Below, one piece after another: positions 1 to 9,593 of a stretch of DNA of 64,000 bases. Numbering within the stretch: the first letter of the stretch is position 1; the number at the start of each line of letters is the position of its first letter. The stretch is taken from positions 62,001 to 126,000 of the forward strand of contig NZ_JAJUXG010000019.1 in NCBI RefSeq assembly GCF_021390535.1, given 5' to 3'. The notes beneath the pieces were generated by a model that was given only the letters and a program-made list of their open reading frames with translations, was not told where the DNA came from and searched no databases. This DNA comes from Dyadobacter sp. CY312 (GTDB lineage Bacteria > Bacteroidota > Bacteroidia > Cytophagales > Spirosomataceae). A program made the translations under genes and the position numbers.

Positions 1-10
1 TCAACCAAAT

Positions 11-232
11 CTACAATTGTTCAAGTTGTTGAAGTTGTTCAATTTTACCGTCTTCATAACGTTTTACAACCCAACCATCCTGCACGGTAACAATGTAACC
101 CATGATATTCATGGCATTTTTAGCCGCAATCTTTCCTGCGCTCTGAGCCTTACTCACCAATGTTCTTTTGGTAAGATACTCATAGCCATCCTTCGTAGTA
201 TGCTTCGAAAGCTTTTCTGGTCTTGTTTTCAT
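11..232 (-). CDS. Small conserved-looking hypothetical protein
   Basis: A 73-residue basic protein that I do not recognise as a named family. It has a lysine-rich N-terminus (KTRPEKLSKH), a helical middle rich in Ala and Lys, and a short beta-like tail, IVTVQDGWVVKRYEDGKIEQL, that resembles the GWVVK-type C-termini of small Bacteroidota proteins of unknown function. There is no signal peptide or membrane segment, so it is probably cytoplasmic. It lies about 100 bp upstream of the aminopeptidase gene on the same strand as it reads away from it, at the extreme left of the window. The start is the only upstream Met in frame. Function unknown. Confidence 0.6.
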   Translation of the reverse strand: MKTRPEKLSKHTTKDGYEYLTKRTLVSKAQSAGKIAAKNAMNIMGYIVTVQDGWVVKRYEDGKIEQLQQLEQL

Positions 233-331
233 AATTATAAAGTTACAAAAAAGATTTAAGACTTAGAATTGATCATCTATACATCATGATTGTGTCATTT
301 TTTACAATTTATGACCTCTACTTTTCTCGTA

Positions 332-1714
332 TCACCGTAAAGCTTCAATTTCAGCCACGCTTTTAGCCAGCTTTTTTCCAAGTATTCTGTGTCCGTCTTC
401 GGTAATTACCACATCATCTTCAATGCGGATACCCGTGAAATCGCGGAAGCTTTCGAGTTTGTTGTAATTGATGAACTGCGAGAGTTTGTTTTCTGCTTTC
501 CAGCGGTCAATCAGCGTTGGGATAAAATATAAGCCCGGCTCGACTGTAACCACAAAACCGGGTTCCAAAGCACGTCCCAGGCGCAGCGATTTCCATCCGA
601 AACTTGTTCCCTTTTTGAGCTCGTCGGTGTAGCCTACATATTGTTCACCCAGGTTTTCCATGTCGTGCACATCAAGCCCCATCATGTGACCCAGTCCGCA
701 TTGGAAAAACAAGGTATGGACGTCATGCGCAACAGCCTCAGCCGGATCGCCCTTGATGATGCCCACTGCTTTCAATCCTTCGAGCAATTTGGTTGAGGCA
801 AGCGTATGCAGATCTTTGAACAAAACGCCAGGTTTGGCGGCCGCAATAGCCGATTCCTCTGCGTTCAGTACAATCTCATACATTTCCTTTTGCAGGGTTG
901 TAAACTTTTTGCCTGTCGGGATTGTGCGTGTGAGATCGCCGCAATAATGCATGGCTGTTTCGGCTCCGGCATCGCAAAGTGAAAGTTGCCCATCGCGCAT
1001 GATCAGGTCACGGGTATGTGTATGCAGGATTTCCCCATTCACAGTCAGGATAATAGGGTAGGATATGTCTCCGCCTTGTCCTATTGCCATACTTTGTAGC
1101 TGGCCTGCAACTTGCTTTTCTGTCATTCCCGGGAGTGTGATGCGCATGAACTCCAAATGCATATCCACAGAGGTATTCACTGCCTTTTCAATTTCAGCAA
1201 TTTCCTCAGCAGATTTATAGGAACGCATGGAAACAATCGCCTTGATAAGCGAAACCGAAGCAAGCTCTGCCGCGGCAGCAGGCGCTATCTGCAACCATTC
1301 CTGCAATTTCAGGTAATGCTCGCCACGGTAAGGAGGGAGGAAATGGATGGTCTGAGCCAAGGATTTTGCGTTTTTCAAAAATCTCGAAATAGCTCCCGAA
1401 GGTTTTACATTTACAATACCCGCCTTGGCAGCTTTTTCAGATAACGGTTCTTTCGGACCCGTCCATACGATATCATCAATGGTCAGTTCGTCACCAAAAA
1501 TAATTTCCTGATCGTTCTCCACATCAATCACAGCATGAAGCGAAGCCACATCGAGCCCGAAATAATATAAAAAGCTGCTATCCTGTCTGAAAGTATACAC
1601 GTTGTCACGGTAGTTCATTCCCGTTTCTTCGTTCCCCAGAAAAAGAATTAATCCTTTCCCTACTTTTTGTTTTAATTCCTTACGTCTTTGGATGTAGGTT
1701 TCTTTTGAAAACAT
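332..1714 (-). CDS. pepP: Xaa-Pro aminopeptidase, M24B family
   Basis: Removes an N-terminal residue that precedes proline, using two metal ions in a pita-bread fold. At 460 residues it has the usual length. The N-terminal creatinase-like domain covers about residues 1-165 and the catalytic domain about 175-450. The five expected metal ligands are visible: D248 (CDAGAE), D260 (GDLTRT), H343 (GLGHMMG), E392 (VEPGLY) and E432 (IRIEDDV). There is no signal peptide, so it should act in the cytoplasm. The gene lies only 19 bp after the GH30 gene and is probably the last gene of that transcription unit. Family assignment is firm; the operon role is inferred. Confidence 0.93.
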   Translation of the reverse strand: MFSKETYIQRRKELKQKVGKGLILFLGNEETGMNYRDNVYTFRQDSSFLYYFGLDVASLHAVIDVENDQEIIFGDELTIDDIVWTGPKEPLSEKAAKAGIVNVKPSGAISRFLKNAKSLAQTIHFLPPYRGEHYLKLQEWLQIAPAAAAELASVSLIKAIVSMRSYKSAEEIAEIEKAVNTSVDMHLEFMRITLPGMTEKQVAGQLQSMAIGQGGDISYPIILTVNGEILHTHTRDLIMRDGQLSLCDAGAETAMHYCGDLTRTIPTGKKFTTLQKEMYEIVLNAEESAIAAAKPGVLFKDLHTLASTKLLEGLKAVGIIKGDPAEAVAHDVHTLFFQCGLGHMMGLDVHDMENLGEQYVGYTDELKKGTSFGWKSLRLGRALEPGFVVTVEPGLYFIPTLIDRWKAENKLSQFINYNKLESFRDFTGIRIEDDVVITEDGHRILGKKLAKSVAEIEALR

Positions 1715-1733
1715 ATTTATAAACTTTTGAAAA

Positions 1734-3308
1734 TTACTTTTTATCTACAACGATCGTAACCAACGATCTTGGCGGAACAACAACACCTTTTGTAAGATTT
1801 TTCCCTTTACTAAACTTCATATTTACATCCTTGTCTGCCGTTGTCAGGTATTGGTCAAAGTTGGTTTGAAATTTGGCATTGCTGATTTCCGGCTTCAAAG
1901 TTCGGGGTTCGGAGGTATAATTAATCACTACCAATACAATTTGTTTTTCGTTTGTGTACGCTGTCACCATCAGATCCTGCGCAATTTGAATCGGAGATAG
2001 ATTGTCATTTCTTGATACCTGCAACCGATTCATTCCGGGACGTACAAACCGACTGTAATGCCCCAACGCCCAAAGATTTTTCGTTGCCGTAACGGTCCCG
2101 TTTGTGTATTCCTTATTATCTGGCTTTAAAGCGATCACATAATATCTTGTATCAAAATCTGCACTGCCGGGTTCCCAGCTATTCCAGAGCTGCCACGCAG
2201 CAGCATTGCCATATACAATGTCATCATGAATCACTTTGGAAAGAAACAGCGCACAATCGATTGCCGGAATCTTCCCTGTTTTTCCTTCTTTATAACCGTC
2301 CGCGAGCATGGAATATTCGCTTTGCCAGAATGTTAGACCATACTTTGCTGTGGTATCTGCAACGTGTTTCCTGATGGCGATCCGGCTGCTGTCTCCTTTG
2401 TCGGTGAAGTAGCTGTGGCCGCCTATAATGGAAGGCATATTTTTGGTTTTACCAAGATATAAAGGGCTGTTTTTATCAAAGAAGGCCTGAATCTGTCGTG
2501 ATGCACCTCCTTTGGCGCCGTACATATAATCCAGCTGGGCGGCCTCGGTAATCAGTATTTTGGAGGATGATTGCGTAGCGGTCAATGCACTGTCCAGAGC
2601 CAAAACGACTTTTGCGATTTCCGCATTTCGCCATGGGGTTCCTTCTTGTTTGGCTGGTGTACCCGGGCTGTGCGACCAGTCCCATTGCGGTTCGTTTACA
2701 GGGCTGATATAATTGAAATGCAAACCTTCCTGGTCAAAGTGTTTCAACACAGTGGCAAGAAATCCGGCATATTTTCCATAGTTTTCCGGCTTTAAATTGG
2801 ATACGTAATCTTTATCTGTTTTGTAGCCAAGACCATTTTTGTTGAAAAAAACCGGGGGCGTATTGGAGAACGCGATCAGATTTTCGACACCATATTCCTT
2901 CGCTTTCCTAGTAAACCATAAGTAGCCCGATTGTTTGGTCCAGTCGTATGTTCCGTCGGGTTTTAGAAAGCTTTCCACACGTTTTCTGAAATCGGAAATA
3001 CCGCTGTTATCGCCCTGTTCTGCTGTTCCTCCGCCAATATTGAAGCGCCACGCTGATAAGCCGATTCCTTTCGGATTGTTGTTGCTATCCAATTCTTTGC
3101 TGAAAAGCCATTCCGCCATTTGTTCACGATTGTGAGCTGGCCAGTTTTTGCCAATTCCCTCCGAAAACCATGCCCCGGCTGCACCAAAATTGTCGATGCG
3201 TTGTGCTTGTTTTTGGACGTCTATCTTTACAGTAAGTGGTTTGCTTTTTTGTGCAAATGAAATTATGGGTAAGAATATAAAAAGGCAGGTTTTGAAGTAT
3301 TTAAGCAT
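1734..3308 (-). CDS. Glycoside hydrolase family 30, possible endo-beta-1,6-galactanase
   Basis: A secreted retaining glycosidase of the GH30 clan-A TIM-barrel type. Residues 1-20 form a signal peptide ending SFAQ. The acid/base lies in SPVNEPQWDW (E206) and the likely nucleophile in FWQSEYSML (E331); both are in the expected barrel positions. The last 110 residues form the small beta domain typical of GH30. The motif DNFGAAGAWFSE near the N-terminus resembles the galactanase-like subfamily, but substrate cannot be settled by eye; xylanase or glucosylceramidase-like activity remains possible. It sits 15 bp behind the Nramp-like gene and 19 bp before pepP, so co-transcription is likely. Context with the arabinanase PUL suggests plant cell-wall side chains. 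Confidence 0.85.
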   Translation of the reverse strand: MLKYFKTCLFIFLPIISFAQKSKPLTVKIDVQKQAQRIDNFGAAGAWFSEGIGKNWPAHNREQMAEWLFSKELDSNNNPKGIGLSAWRFNIGGGTAEQGDNSGISDFRKRVESFLKPDGTYDWTKQSGYLWFTRKAKEYGVENLIAFSNTPPVFFNKNGLGYKTDKDYVSNLKPENYGKYAGFLATVLKHFDQEGLHFNYISPVNEPQWDWSHSPGTPAKQEGTPWRNAEIAKVVLALDSALTATQSSSKILITEAAQLDYMYGAKGGASRQIQAFFDKNSPLYLGKTKNMPSIIGGHSYFTDKGDSSRIAIRKHVADTTAKYGLTFWQSEYSMLADGYKEGKTGKIPAIDCALFLSKVIHDDIVYGNAAAWQLWNSWEPGSADFDTRYYVIALKPDNKEYTNGTVTATKNLWALGHYSRFVRPGMNRLQVSRNDNLSPIQIAQDLMVTAYTNEKQIVLVVINYTSEPRTLKPEISNAKFQTNFDQYLTTADKDVNMKFSKGKNLTKGVVVPPRSLVTIVVDKK

Positions 3309-3323
3309 AATTAAAACGTTGAT

Positions 3324-4484
3324 TTAAAATAAATTGATTCCCATGGCTATCAGTATGAGCACAACTGCCCAACCTGCAATTTGTAGTAATACCGGATGTT
3401 TGTAATTCCCCATTAGTCTGGATTTTCTGCTCACAACCAATAGGATGGAGAGAGCAACCGGGAGCACAAATCCGTTGAGCGTTCCTACAAAAATTAACAC
3501 TTTAACAGGTTTCCCAACGGCTAGAAATACAACAGTTGAGATCAGAATAAACAGAATGGTGAGGTATGTGTGGTATTTTTCAAGAAGCGGATGGAATGAG
3601 CGAAGGAACGAAATGGATGTATAAGCTGCCCCAACTACCGAGGTAATCGCTGCGCACCAGATCATGAGTCCGAACATTTGTCTGCCGAATGAGCCAGCCG
3701 CACTTTCAAAGACAGAAGCAGTAGGATTTTCGGGATTGATGACTGCGCCTGTCATGATGATACCCAGCGTTGCCAAAAAAAGGAGGTAGCGTATGGATGC
3801 GGTAAGTAAAATTCCTGTGGACGCGCTTCTGTTTACCTGCGGTAATGCTGCCTCTCCCGAAATGCCTGAGTCAAGGAGACGGTGTGCCCCTGCAAAAGAG
3901 ATGTATCCACCCACTGTACCACCAACGAGGGTCAGCGTGGCAATGGGATCAAACTGTTCCGGTAAAAAAGTGTGATGGACAGCAGCTGCCAAAGGCGGAT
4001 GCGATGTGAATGCAACATACAAAATGAGGGCGATCATGAGTAGTCCAAGGATTTTGGCAAAGCTGTCCATCGCTTTTCCTGCTTCTTTGAATAGAAAAAC
4101 ACCAATTGCCATGGCTGCGCTGCCAATTGCCCCCACATGTACCGGAATACCTGTCATAGCTTCTATACCAAGACCAGCTCCTGCTACATTACCGATGTTG
4201 AAAGCAAGTCCACCGATCACGATCAGGCATGCGAGCAGGTAACCCAAACCCGGGAATAGCGCATTGGCAAGATCCTGTGCATGTTTTCCGGACACGGTTA
4301 TAATTTGCCATATGTTGTACTGAACGCAGAGGTCGATCAGGATTGAGATCAGGATGATGAAGCCAAAGCTGGTCGTGAGCTGCTGGGTAAACACGGTGGT
4401 CTGCGTAAGAAACCCAGGCCCAACAGCCGAAGTAGCCATCAGGAAGGCAGCACCGAGCAAGGTTTTAGAAGTAGATTTAGCCAT
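3324..4484 (-). CDS. Divergent Nramp-family (YcsG-like) transporter
   Basis: A 386-residue inner-membrane protein with about ten to eleven hydrophobic segments and the Nramp (LeuT-fold) layout. In ordinary Nramp metal transporters helix 1 carries DPGN and helix 6 carries an MPH motif. Here helix 1 reads SAVGPGFLTQT, so the metal-binding Asp and Asn are Gly and Phe, and helix 6 (GGTVGGYISFAGAH) has no MPH. Canonical metal transport is therefore doubtful. It follows the 5-oxoprolinase gene. From memory, Bacillus ycsG, a relative, also sits in an oxoprolinase gene cluster. A role in moving oxoproline or a related organic anion is plausible but is inference. Confidence 0.8.
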   Translation of the reverse strand: MAKSTSKTLLGAAFLMATSAVGPGFLTQTTVFTQQLTTSFGFIILISILIDLCVQYNIWQIITVSGKHAQDLANALFPGLGYLLACLIVIGGLAFNIGNVAGAGLGIEAMTGIPVHVGAIGSAAMAIGVFLFKEAGKAMDSFAKILGLLMIALILYVAFTSHPPLAAAVHHTFLPEQFDPIATLTLVGGTVGGYISFAGAHRLLDSGISGEAALPQVNRSASTGILLTASIRYLLFLATLGIIMTGAVINPENPTASVFESAAGSFGRQMFGLMIWCAAITSVVGAAYTSISFLRSFHPLLEKYHTYLTILFILISTVVFLAVGKPVKVLIFVGTLNGFVLPVALSILLVVSRKSRLMGNYKHPVLLQIAGWAVVLILIAMGINLF

Positions 4485-4517
4485 ATATTTTTAAAATGGG
4501 ACACAAAGTGAAATGGG

Positions 4518-4787
4518 ACACAGAGTTTCACGGAGGTTTGAAGAGATACACGGAGTTTATGAAGGGAGACTTAGAGAAAAATTATCCTCTGTGAACCCGC
4601 ACGGCGTCCCCTCTTTTTAACTCTGTGAATCTCTGTGTAATTTTTGTTTAATCATTTTTCATTTCATAACACAGAGTTTCGTGGTGGTTAAAAAGAGACT
4701 CACGGACAAGAGCTTCAAATTTTCCTCTGTGAACCCGCGCGGCGTCCGCTCTTTTTATCTCTGTGGCTCTCTGTGTAATTTTTGTTT
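4518..4787. repeat. Two tandem 120-130 bp imperfect palindromic repeat units
   Basis: The gap between the transporter and oxoprolinase genes (4485-4789) holds no gene. It contains two related units, 4518-4649 and 4670-4787. Each begins with a cacagagttt / cggaggtt-like arm and ends with a ctctgtg...tctctgtgtaa arm, so each can fold back on itself. The cores, 4586-4600 and 4724-4738, share the identical stretch cctctgtgaacccgc and are followed by cggcgtcc, a pyrimidine run and ctctgtg. A third member lies near 30.2 kb. These look like non-autonomous dispersed palindromic elements. Folding in the mRNA may lower expression of the downstream transporter gene. Confidence 0.75.
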
Positions 4788-4789
4788 CC

Positions 4790-7700
4790 TCAACTTTCAT
4801 TTAATCCAAACCCTCCGCCGCCCGGAGTTTCTATTAGCAATACATCACCGACTTGTGCTTCAAAACTACATATACCAGGCAGCTTCAATGTCGTTCCGTT
4901 CGTCTGTAAAGTATGTTCACCGCATTTGCCGTTCTCGCCGCCTTCCAGGCCATATGGTTCATATTTTCGGTGCTGACCCAACAACGTCACCTGCAAGTTT
5001 TCCAGAAATTGGACCTTTCGTGTGATACCATCACCACCTTTGTACTTGCCCTTTCCACCAGAATTTTTCCTGATTCCGAATTCGAGCAAACGCACAGGAT
5101 ATTTGCGTTCGAGTTGTTCGGGATCGGTGATGCGGGTGTTGGTCATATGCTGGTGAACGGCTGATCGTCCGTTGAAATCGACACCGGCGCCCGTTCCGCC
5201 TCCTATGGTTTCGTAATACCCGAAAGCTTTATTGCCGAACAGGAAGTTATTCATCGTTCCCTGGCTGCAAGCGGCAAGCTCAAATGCTTTAAGCAAAGTA
5301 TCTACTAAACGCTGGCTTACTTCGGTGTTACCACCAACCACGGCCGGACAAAGTAACGGATCGTCGGAAAACTGAGGATGCAGAAAGCTGTTCTCCGGCA
5401 AAATGATTTCTACATGCTTCATCAAACCATCGTTCAGCGGTATTTTTTTGTTTACCAAAAGTCTTAAAACATATAGAATGGCACTGTGCAGAATGGAAAT
5501 ATTGGCATTCAGATTATTCGGATGCACAGGCGAGGTTCCTGTAAAATCAAAGATTTGCTTGTTGTCATTAATAGAAACCGAAACCTGAATCCGGTGATCA
5601 TCATCCAGAAATTCTACTGCATGGAATGTTTTGCCACGAAGCGGTAACAGGGTTGTTTTCAACTGCGAAGCGGCACTTGCTTTTAGCAAGTTCATGTATT
5701 TTTTTATGGTTGAAGATCCATGCGTTTCTGCAAGTTTCAGTAGCTGTTCACTTCCTTTCCTCAGCGCCGACAATGCTGCCAATATATCGGCTTCATTAGA
5801 CATGAAGTTCCTTGTCGGATAAGATGCCTCAGTGAAAAGCTGGTTCAGATTCTCCCATTGAAATTCACCGTTTTTAACCAGATATTGAGGCAGGATCACA
5901 ACACCTTCTTCTGCAAGACAAGTCGCATCCGGCGGCATGGAGCCGGGTGTTTTTCCACCAATTTCGGCATGATGTGCCCGGTTGATTACGTATCCCAAAC
6001 ATTCCCCTTCATTGGTAAAAACACCTGAAAGTAATGTAACATCAGGCAAATGTGAACCTCCGTATTTGGGATGATTGGTGATGACAACATCTCCCGGACC
6101 AATTTCAATGGCGTCCAATACAAGCCTGCCGCATATTCCCATGCTACCCAGATGTACGGGAATGTGCTGTGCATTGACCAGAAGATCGCCTTCTGAATCC
6201 AGTAATGCGCAGGAAAAATCGAGTCGTTCCTTCACATTCACCGAAAATGCTGTCCGTTGTAATTGCGCGCCCATTTCTTCGGCAATTGCCTCAAACCGAT
6301 TGGTGAAAAGCTGCAATGCAACCTCTTCTTTATCCTCCGTAATGTGGCTGCCGCTTTGTGCCAGATTGAATGCGGAAGCGTCTTTATTCGACTGGATGAT
6401 CAATTCCCAATTATCGGGTATGAAAACAGTGGAAGTATTGTTCAGCAAAATCGACGGACCATTGATACGATCACCGGATTTTAGAGCATCCCATTCATAA
6501 ATATTTACACTGGTTTTATCAGCTGAAAACTCGGGTTGGATCTTACGTATAGGAGCTGCCGGATCGCCAGACCGCAACTGAGGATTTACAGGCTGAACTT
6601 GTGCTTTTTCCTGAACTTTAATCTTGATACTTTCCAGTTCAACGGGAATGTTTTCAGGATAATAACCAAACTGATTGCTATATAGCTCACGAAAGCGGTC
6701 GATTGTTTTAGCTCCCTGCCATGCTACATCAATCGCATTTTCCTGTCCTGTAAAACGAAGAAAAACCGAACAAAACGCAATCTCGTAATCTTTGATTTTC
6801 TGTTGAAATAATATATTTTTTGCCTGAATGATCAGTTCCTCATTCCAATTTTCAACTTGTGCTTTGGCGTTTTCCCAGGGTTGTAAAACTTGTTTGGATA
6901 CGATCGTGCTCACCAGTGATTCGCCAATACCGACTGCACTGAAAAGCCCTGCATCGTAGGGAATGATCACATTTTTGATATCGAGTAAATCGGCGAGCTG
7001 GCAACTGTGCAAACCTCCCGCACCTCCGAAAGTGATTAATGCATATTCCTCGGGACTAATGCCTTTTTCAACGGATATTTTACGTATCGCATCCGCCATT
7101 TTCTCATTGGCAATGCGTTCCAGACCAGTTAGTATTTCGTAGCCGGTCAGTGAATTACCTGTTGAAGTTTCAATTTTAAGTACCAGTTTTTCCAGTGCTT
7201 CAATCGCCTTATCTATTCTGATTGGTATTCCGAATTTGGCGGGATCGAGTTTCCCCAATAAAAAATTTACATCGGTGATCGTAAGCGGACCACCGGCTCC
7301 ATAACAGGCCGGTCCGGGGGAAGCGCCTGCACTTTCAGGTCCTACTTGCAAAGTGAAACCATCAAACCAGCAAACAGATCCGCCCCCTGCGGCCACTGTT
7401 TCAATGGCCAGCGTTGGGTTGTGAAACTCGATGCCATCAATTTCTGTAATGTATTTCAACTCCGGTTCGCCGTCGATTCTTGCTACATCGGTGCTGGTTC
7501 CGCCCATATCGAAAGTGAGCACTTTCTCAATACCGAGTTGTCTGGCTTTGTTTGCAGCCGCAACCATTCCGCCGGCCGGTCCGCTGAGCAGACTATCCTT
7601 TGCACGAAATCCGGCAAGCTCGGCAAGACTGCCGGTGCTGGTCATGATTTTCAGACTACCGGCTTGCAATGTATTTTTTATGTTGGACAGATATGTATCC

Positions 7701-8539
7701 AAAACCGGATCCAGATAAGCATTTACAATAGCAGTCTGGGTCCTTCTCAGATAATGAGAGAACGGAAAAAGACTGGCTGATGTAGATACATATTTTGAAC
7801 CGGCTTGTTTGAAAGCATCTGCAACTGATATTTCGTGTTCGTCAGATTTATAGGAATGCAATAAAGAAACCGCGACAGACTGGAAATCTATTGCATCAAG
7901 TTCAGGTATGTCTAATTGCTGTATCGTGTTCCCGTCGGCATCAAGTCTTTCGTCAATTTCCAGCACATCGCAATACAATACACGGGGTTCGGGAATATTG
8001 AGTTGAAACAGCGAAGGCCTTTGCTGGTTGCCTATGTAAACCAGATCTTTAAATCCTTTTGTCACAACGAGCAGGGTTTTTGCACCTTTTCTTTCAAGTA
8101 AAGCGTTGGTTCCCCTGGTCGTTCCGAGCCGCATGTCTATGGGAGGAAGTGGTTCGTTGAGTGCTGTTTTTGTCAATAGTCTTGCAGCCAGTACAGGCGC
8201 TTCTTCATTGGCGTAAAGCTCAAAATCCGTCGCTTCTGCGAAGTCTAAATCCGTGTCAGCAGTAAGTGTACTGTTGCCATAATCTATGGAGCACAACTTT
8301 GCTGTAACGCCATTAATCTGCAAATGATAGCCAGCAAGAACGCTGCTTTCGTGTAACCAGGGCGCTTCAAATCTGAAAATAAACGGAGCTGCTTTTTCAG
8401 TAACCCTTCCCCTTAGACGGGAGGAGCTAAGTACTTTGATACGCAGTGTTTCCCCGGAAGGAGCTGTTGCGAGGCAGTCGGTGAAGGTACCTCCGGTATC
8501 AATATTTATTTTCCAGTTTGGATTGCTAGAAGTTGCCAA
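4790..8539 (-). CDS. 5-oxoprolinase / hydantoinase A-B fusion (ATP-hydrolysing)
   Basis: A 1249-residue cytoplasmic protein close in length to eukaryotic-type 5-oxoprolinase, which opens 5-oxoproline to glutamate with ATP. Residues about 10-690 are the HyuA half, with the ATPase-type motifs NIDTGGTFTD (12-21) and FDMGGTSTDVA. Residues about 715-1245 are the HyuB half, starting at LFTNRFEAIAEEMG and ending in a GGGGFG tail. Both halves are intact. Hydantoin or another cyclic imide is an alternative substrate for this superfamily. The gene lies 28 bp after the AraC gene and about 300 bp before the Nramp-like transporter. The start chosen puts the phosphate-binding motif at the usual place. Confidence 0.88.
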   Translation of the reverse strand: MATSSNPNWKINIDTGGTFTDCLATAPSGETLRIKVLSSSRLRGRVTEKAAPFIFRFEAPWLHESSVLAGYHLQINGVTAKLCSIDYGNSTLTADTDLDFAEATDFELYANEEAPVLAARLLTKTALNEPLPPIDMRLGTTRGTNALLERKGAKTLLVVTKGFKDLVYIGNQQRPSLFQLNIPEPRVLYCDVLEIDERLDADGNTIQQLDIPELDAIDFQSVAVSLLHSYKSDEHEISVADAFKQAGSKYVSTSASLFPFSHYLRRTQTAIVNAYLDPVLDTYLSNIKNTLQAGSLKIMTSTGSLAELAGFRAKDSLLSGPAGGMVAAANKARQLGIEKVLTFDMGGTSTDVARIDGEPELKYITEIDGIEFHNPTLAIETVAAGGGSVCWFDGFTLQVGPESAGASPGPACYGAGGPLTITDVNFLLGKLDPAKFGIPIRIDKAIEALEKLVLKIETSTGNSLTGYEILTGLERIANEKMADAIRKISVEKGISPEEYALITFGGAGGLHSCQLADLLDIKNVIIPYDAGLFSAVGIGESLVSTIVSKQVLQPWENAKAQVENWNEELIIQAKNILFQQKIKDYEIAFCSVFLRFTGQENAIDVAWQGAKTIDRFRELYSNQFGYYPENIPVELESIKIKVQEKAQVQPVNPQLRSGDPAAPIRKIQPEFSADKTSVNIYEWDALKSGDRINGPSILLNNTSTVFIPDNWELIIQSNKDASAFNLAQSGSHITEDKEEVALQLFTNRFEAIAEEMGAQLQRTAFSVNVKERLDFSCALLDSEGDLLVNAQHIPVHLGSMGICGRLVLDAIEIGPGDVVITNHPKYGGSHLPDVTLLSGVFTNEGECLGYVINRAHHAEIGGKTPGSMPPDATCLAEEGVVILPQYLVKNGEFQWENLNQLFTEASYPTRNFMSNEADILAALSALRKGSEQLLKLAETHGSSTIKKYMNLLKASAASQLKTTLLPLRGKTFHAVEFLDDDHRIQVSVSINDNKQIFDFTGTSPVHPNNLNANISILHSAILYVLRLLVNKKIPLNDGLMKHVEIILPENSFLHPQFSDDPLLCPAVVGGNTEVSQRLVDTLLKAFELAACSQGTMNNFLFGNKAFGYYETIGGGTGAGVDFNGRSAVHQHMTNTRITDPEQLERKYPVRLLEFGIRKNSGGKGKYKGGDGITRKVQFLENLQVTLLGQHRKYEPYGLEGGENGKCGEHTLQTNGTTLKLPGICSFEAQVGDVLLIETPGGGGFGLNES

Positions 8540-8567
8540 GTTATTTGGAATAACGATTACAAATTTA

Positions 8568-9446
8568 TCAGATCAGTCTTGCACGGAAATCCCGGTGATA
8601 TTCCCGTGGCGACTTCCCGATTGTTTTTTTGAAAACCCTGTTGAAATTCGTTACGTTATCAAATCCTGTTTGATACGAAACTTCCGAAAAGCTATCGAAT
8701 TTTCCCGAAACAATCATTTTACATGCTTCGTTTACCCTCAATTCATTGAGGAAACTGACGAAGGTTTTGTCAGTATGTTTTTTGAAATAACGGCAAAATG
8801 CCTGGGGAGTCAGACTGGCTATTTCCGAAATCTCGTTCAAAGAAATATGATTCTTGTAATTGGTAACCAGATATTGAAAAATCTGGTCCATACGGATACC
8901 TTCTACTTCCGAAATGATGTGCTCGCTGTTGTTGGTAGCCAGCGGTTTCATATTTCTTACAGTAGAAAACAAATGAAGCAGTGTGATAAACGACGCTACC
9001 CGCAGGCTGTCTTTTGTTTTCATCACTTCTGAGATCGTCGCCTTTATTAAATCAGCAGAAGCCTCTGGTATTTGAAATCCGTTATGTAGTCCGTCCACAA
9101 ACTTCCTGATCCCGCTCATTTCCGGAAGGTTCAGGATGTTGTTGGTAAGTTGGGTCGGATTAAAAAAGATGGATACTGAATGAATTTGCTTTCCTTCGTC
9201 CGGATCAAAATAGATCTCGTCGTTCTTGAAAATATGTGATTGATTGGCTCCGATAATGTATACATCACCAGATTCAAAACGCTGCATGTAATTTCCTGCA
9301 ACAAGAATTCCGGTACCCTCTATGACCCATTCTATTTGTACTTCTCTATGCCGGTGAAGATGGTTGTAATAATGCGGAAGGATGTCTTCCTGCACCACAA
9401 TGGTGTTTTCTTTGGAAACAGGAATGGTGAATTGTACAACTTTCAT
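8568..9446 (-). CDS. AraC-family regulator with N-terminal cupin
   Basis: A 292-residue one-component regulator. Residues about 15-100 form a cupin-like sensing domain (HYYNHLHRHREVQIEWVIEG, ESGDVYIIGANQSH). Residues about 190-290 form two helix-turn-helix motifs; the second contains FSEVSYQTGFDNVTNFNRVFKKTIGKSPREY, a clear AraC signature. It sits between the GH43 end of the PUL and the oxoprolinase gene on the same strand, 147 bp and 28 bp away. It is probably transcribed with the oxoprolinase set, and it is the best candidate to control both blocks. The effector is likely a sugar or small metabolite. No hybrid two-component regulator or anti-sigma pair is present for this PUL. Confidence 0.9.
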   Translation of the reverse strand: MKVVQFTIPVSKENTIVVQEDILPHYYNHLHRHREVQIEWVIEGTGILVAGNYMQRFESGDVYIIGANQSHIFKNDEIYFDPDEGKQIHSVSIFFNPTQLTNNILNLPEMSGIRKFVDGLHNGFQIPEASADLIKATISEVMKTKDSLRVASFITLLHLFSTVRNMKPLATNNSEHIISEVEGIRMDQIFQYLVTNYKNHISLNEISEIASLTPQAFCRYFKKHTDKTFVSFLNELRVNEACKMIVSGKFDSFSEVSYQTGFDNVTNFNRVFKKTIGKSPREYHRDFRARLI

Positions 9447-9593
9447 CTGGCTAATACGGTGGTTCTTGGTGTCTGAATCAAAATTGGTTTGTTAAAATAT
9501 AAAATATGATCAAAATTTACAATGAGATGATAAATCTGGTTTCTTAATTGTTAAAATATGATAAGTAAGTGTGCGTATTTTACCAATTTTGCG

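Noticed and set aside
4485-4789. CRISPR-like array because of repeated blocks
   Set aside because: Only two long diverged units without regular short repeats or spacers, and no cas genes.
8436-9032. 198-codon open frame on the plus strand
   Set aside because: Runs opposite the AraC gene and the start of the oxoprolinase gene, both of which are clear.
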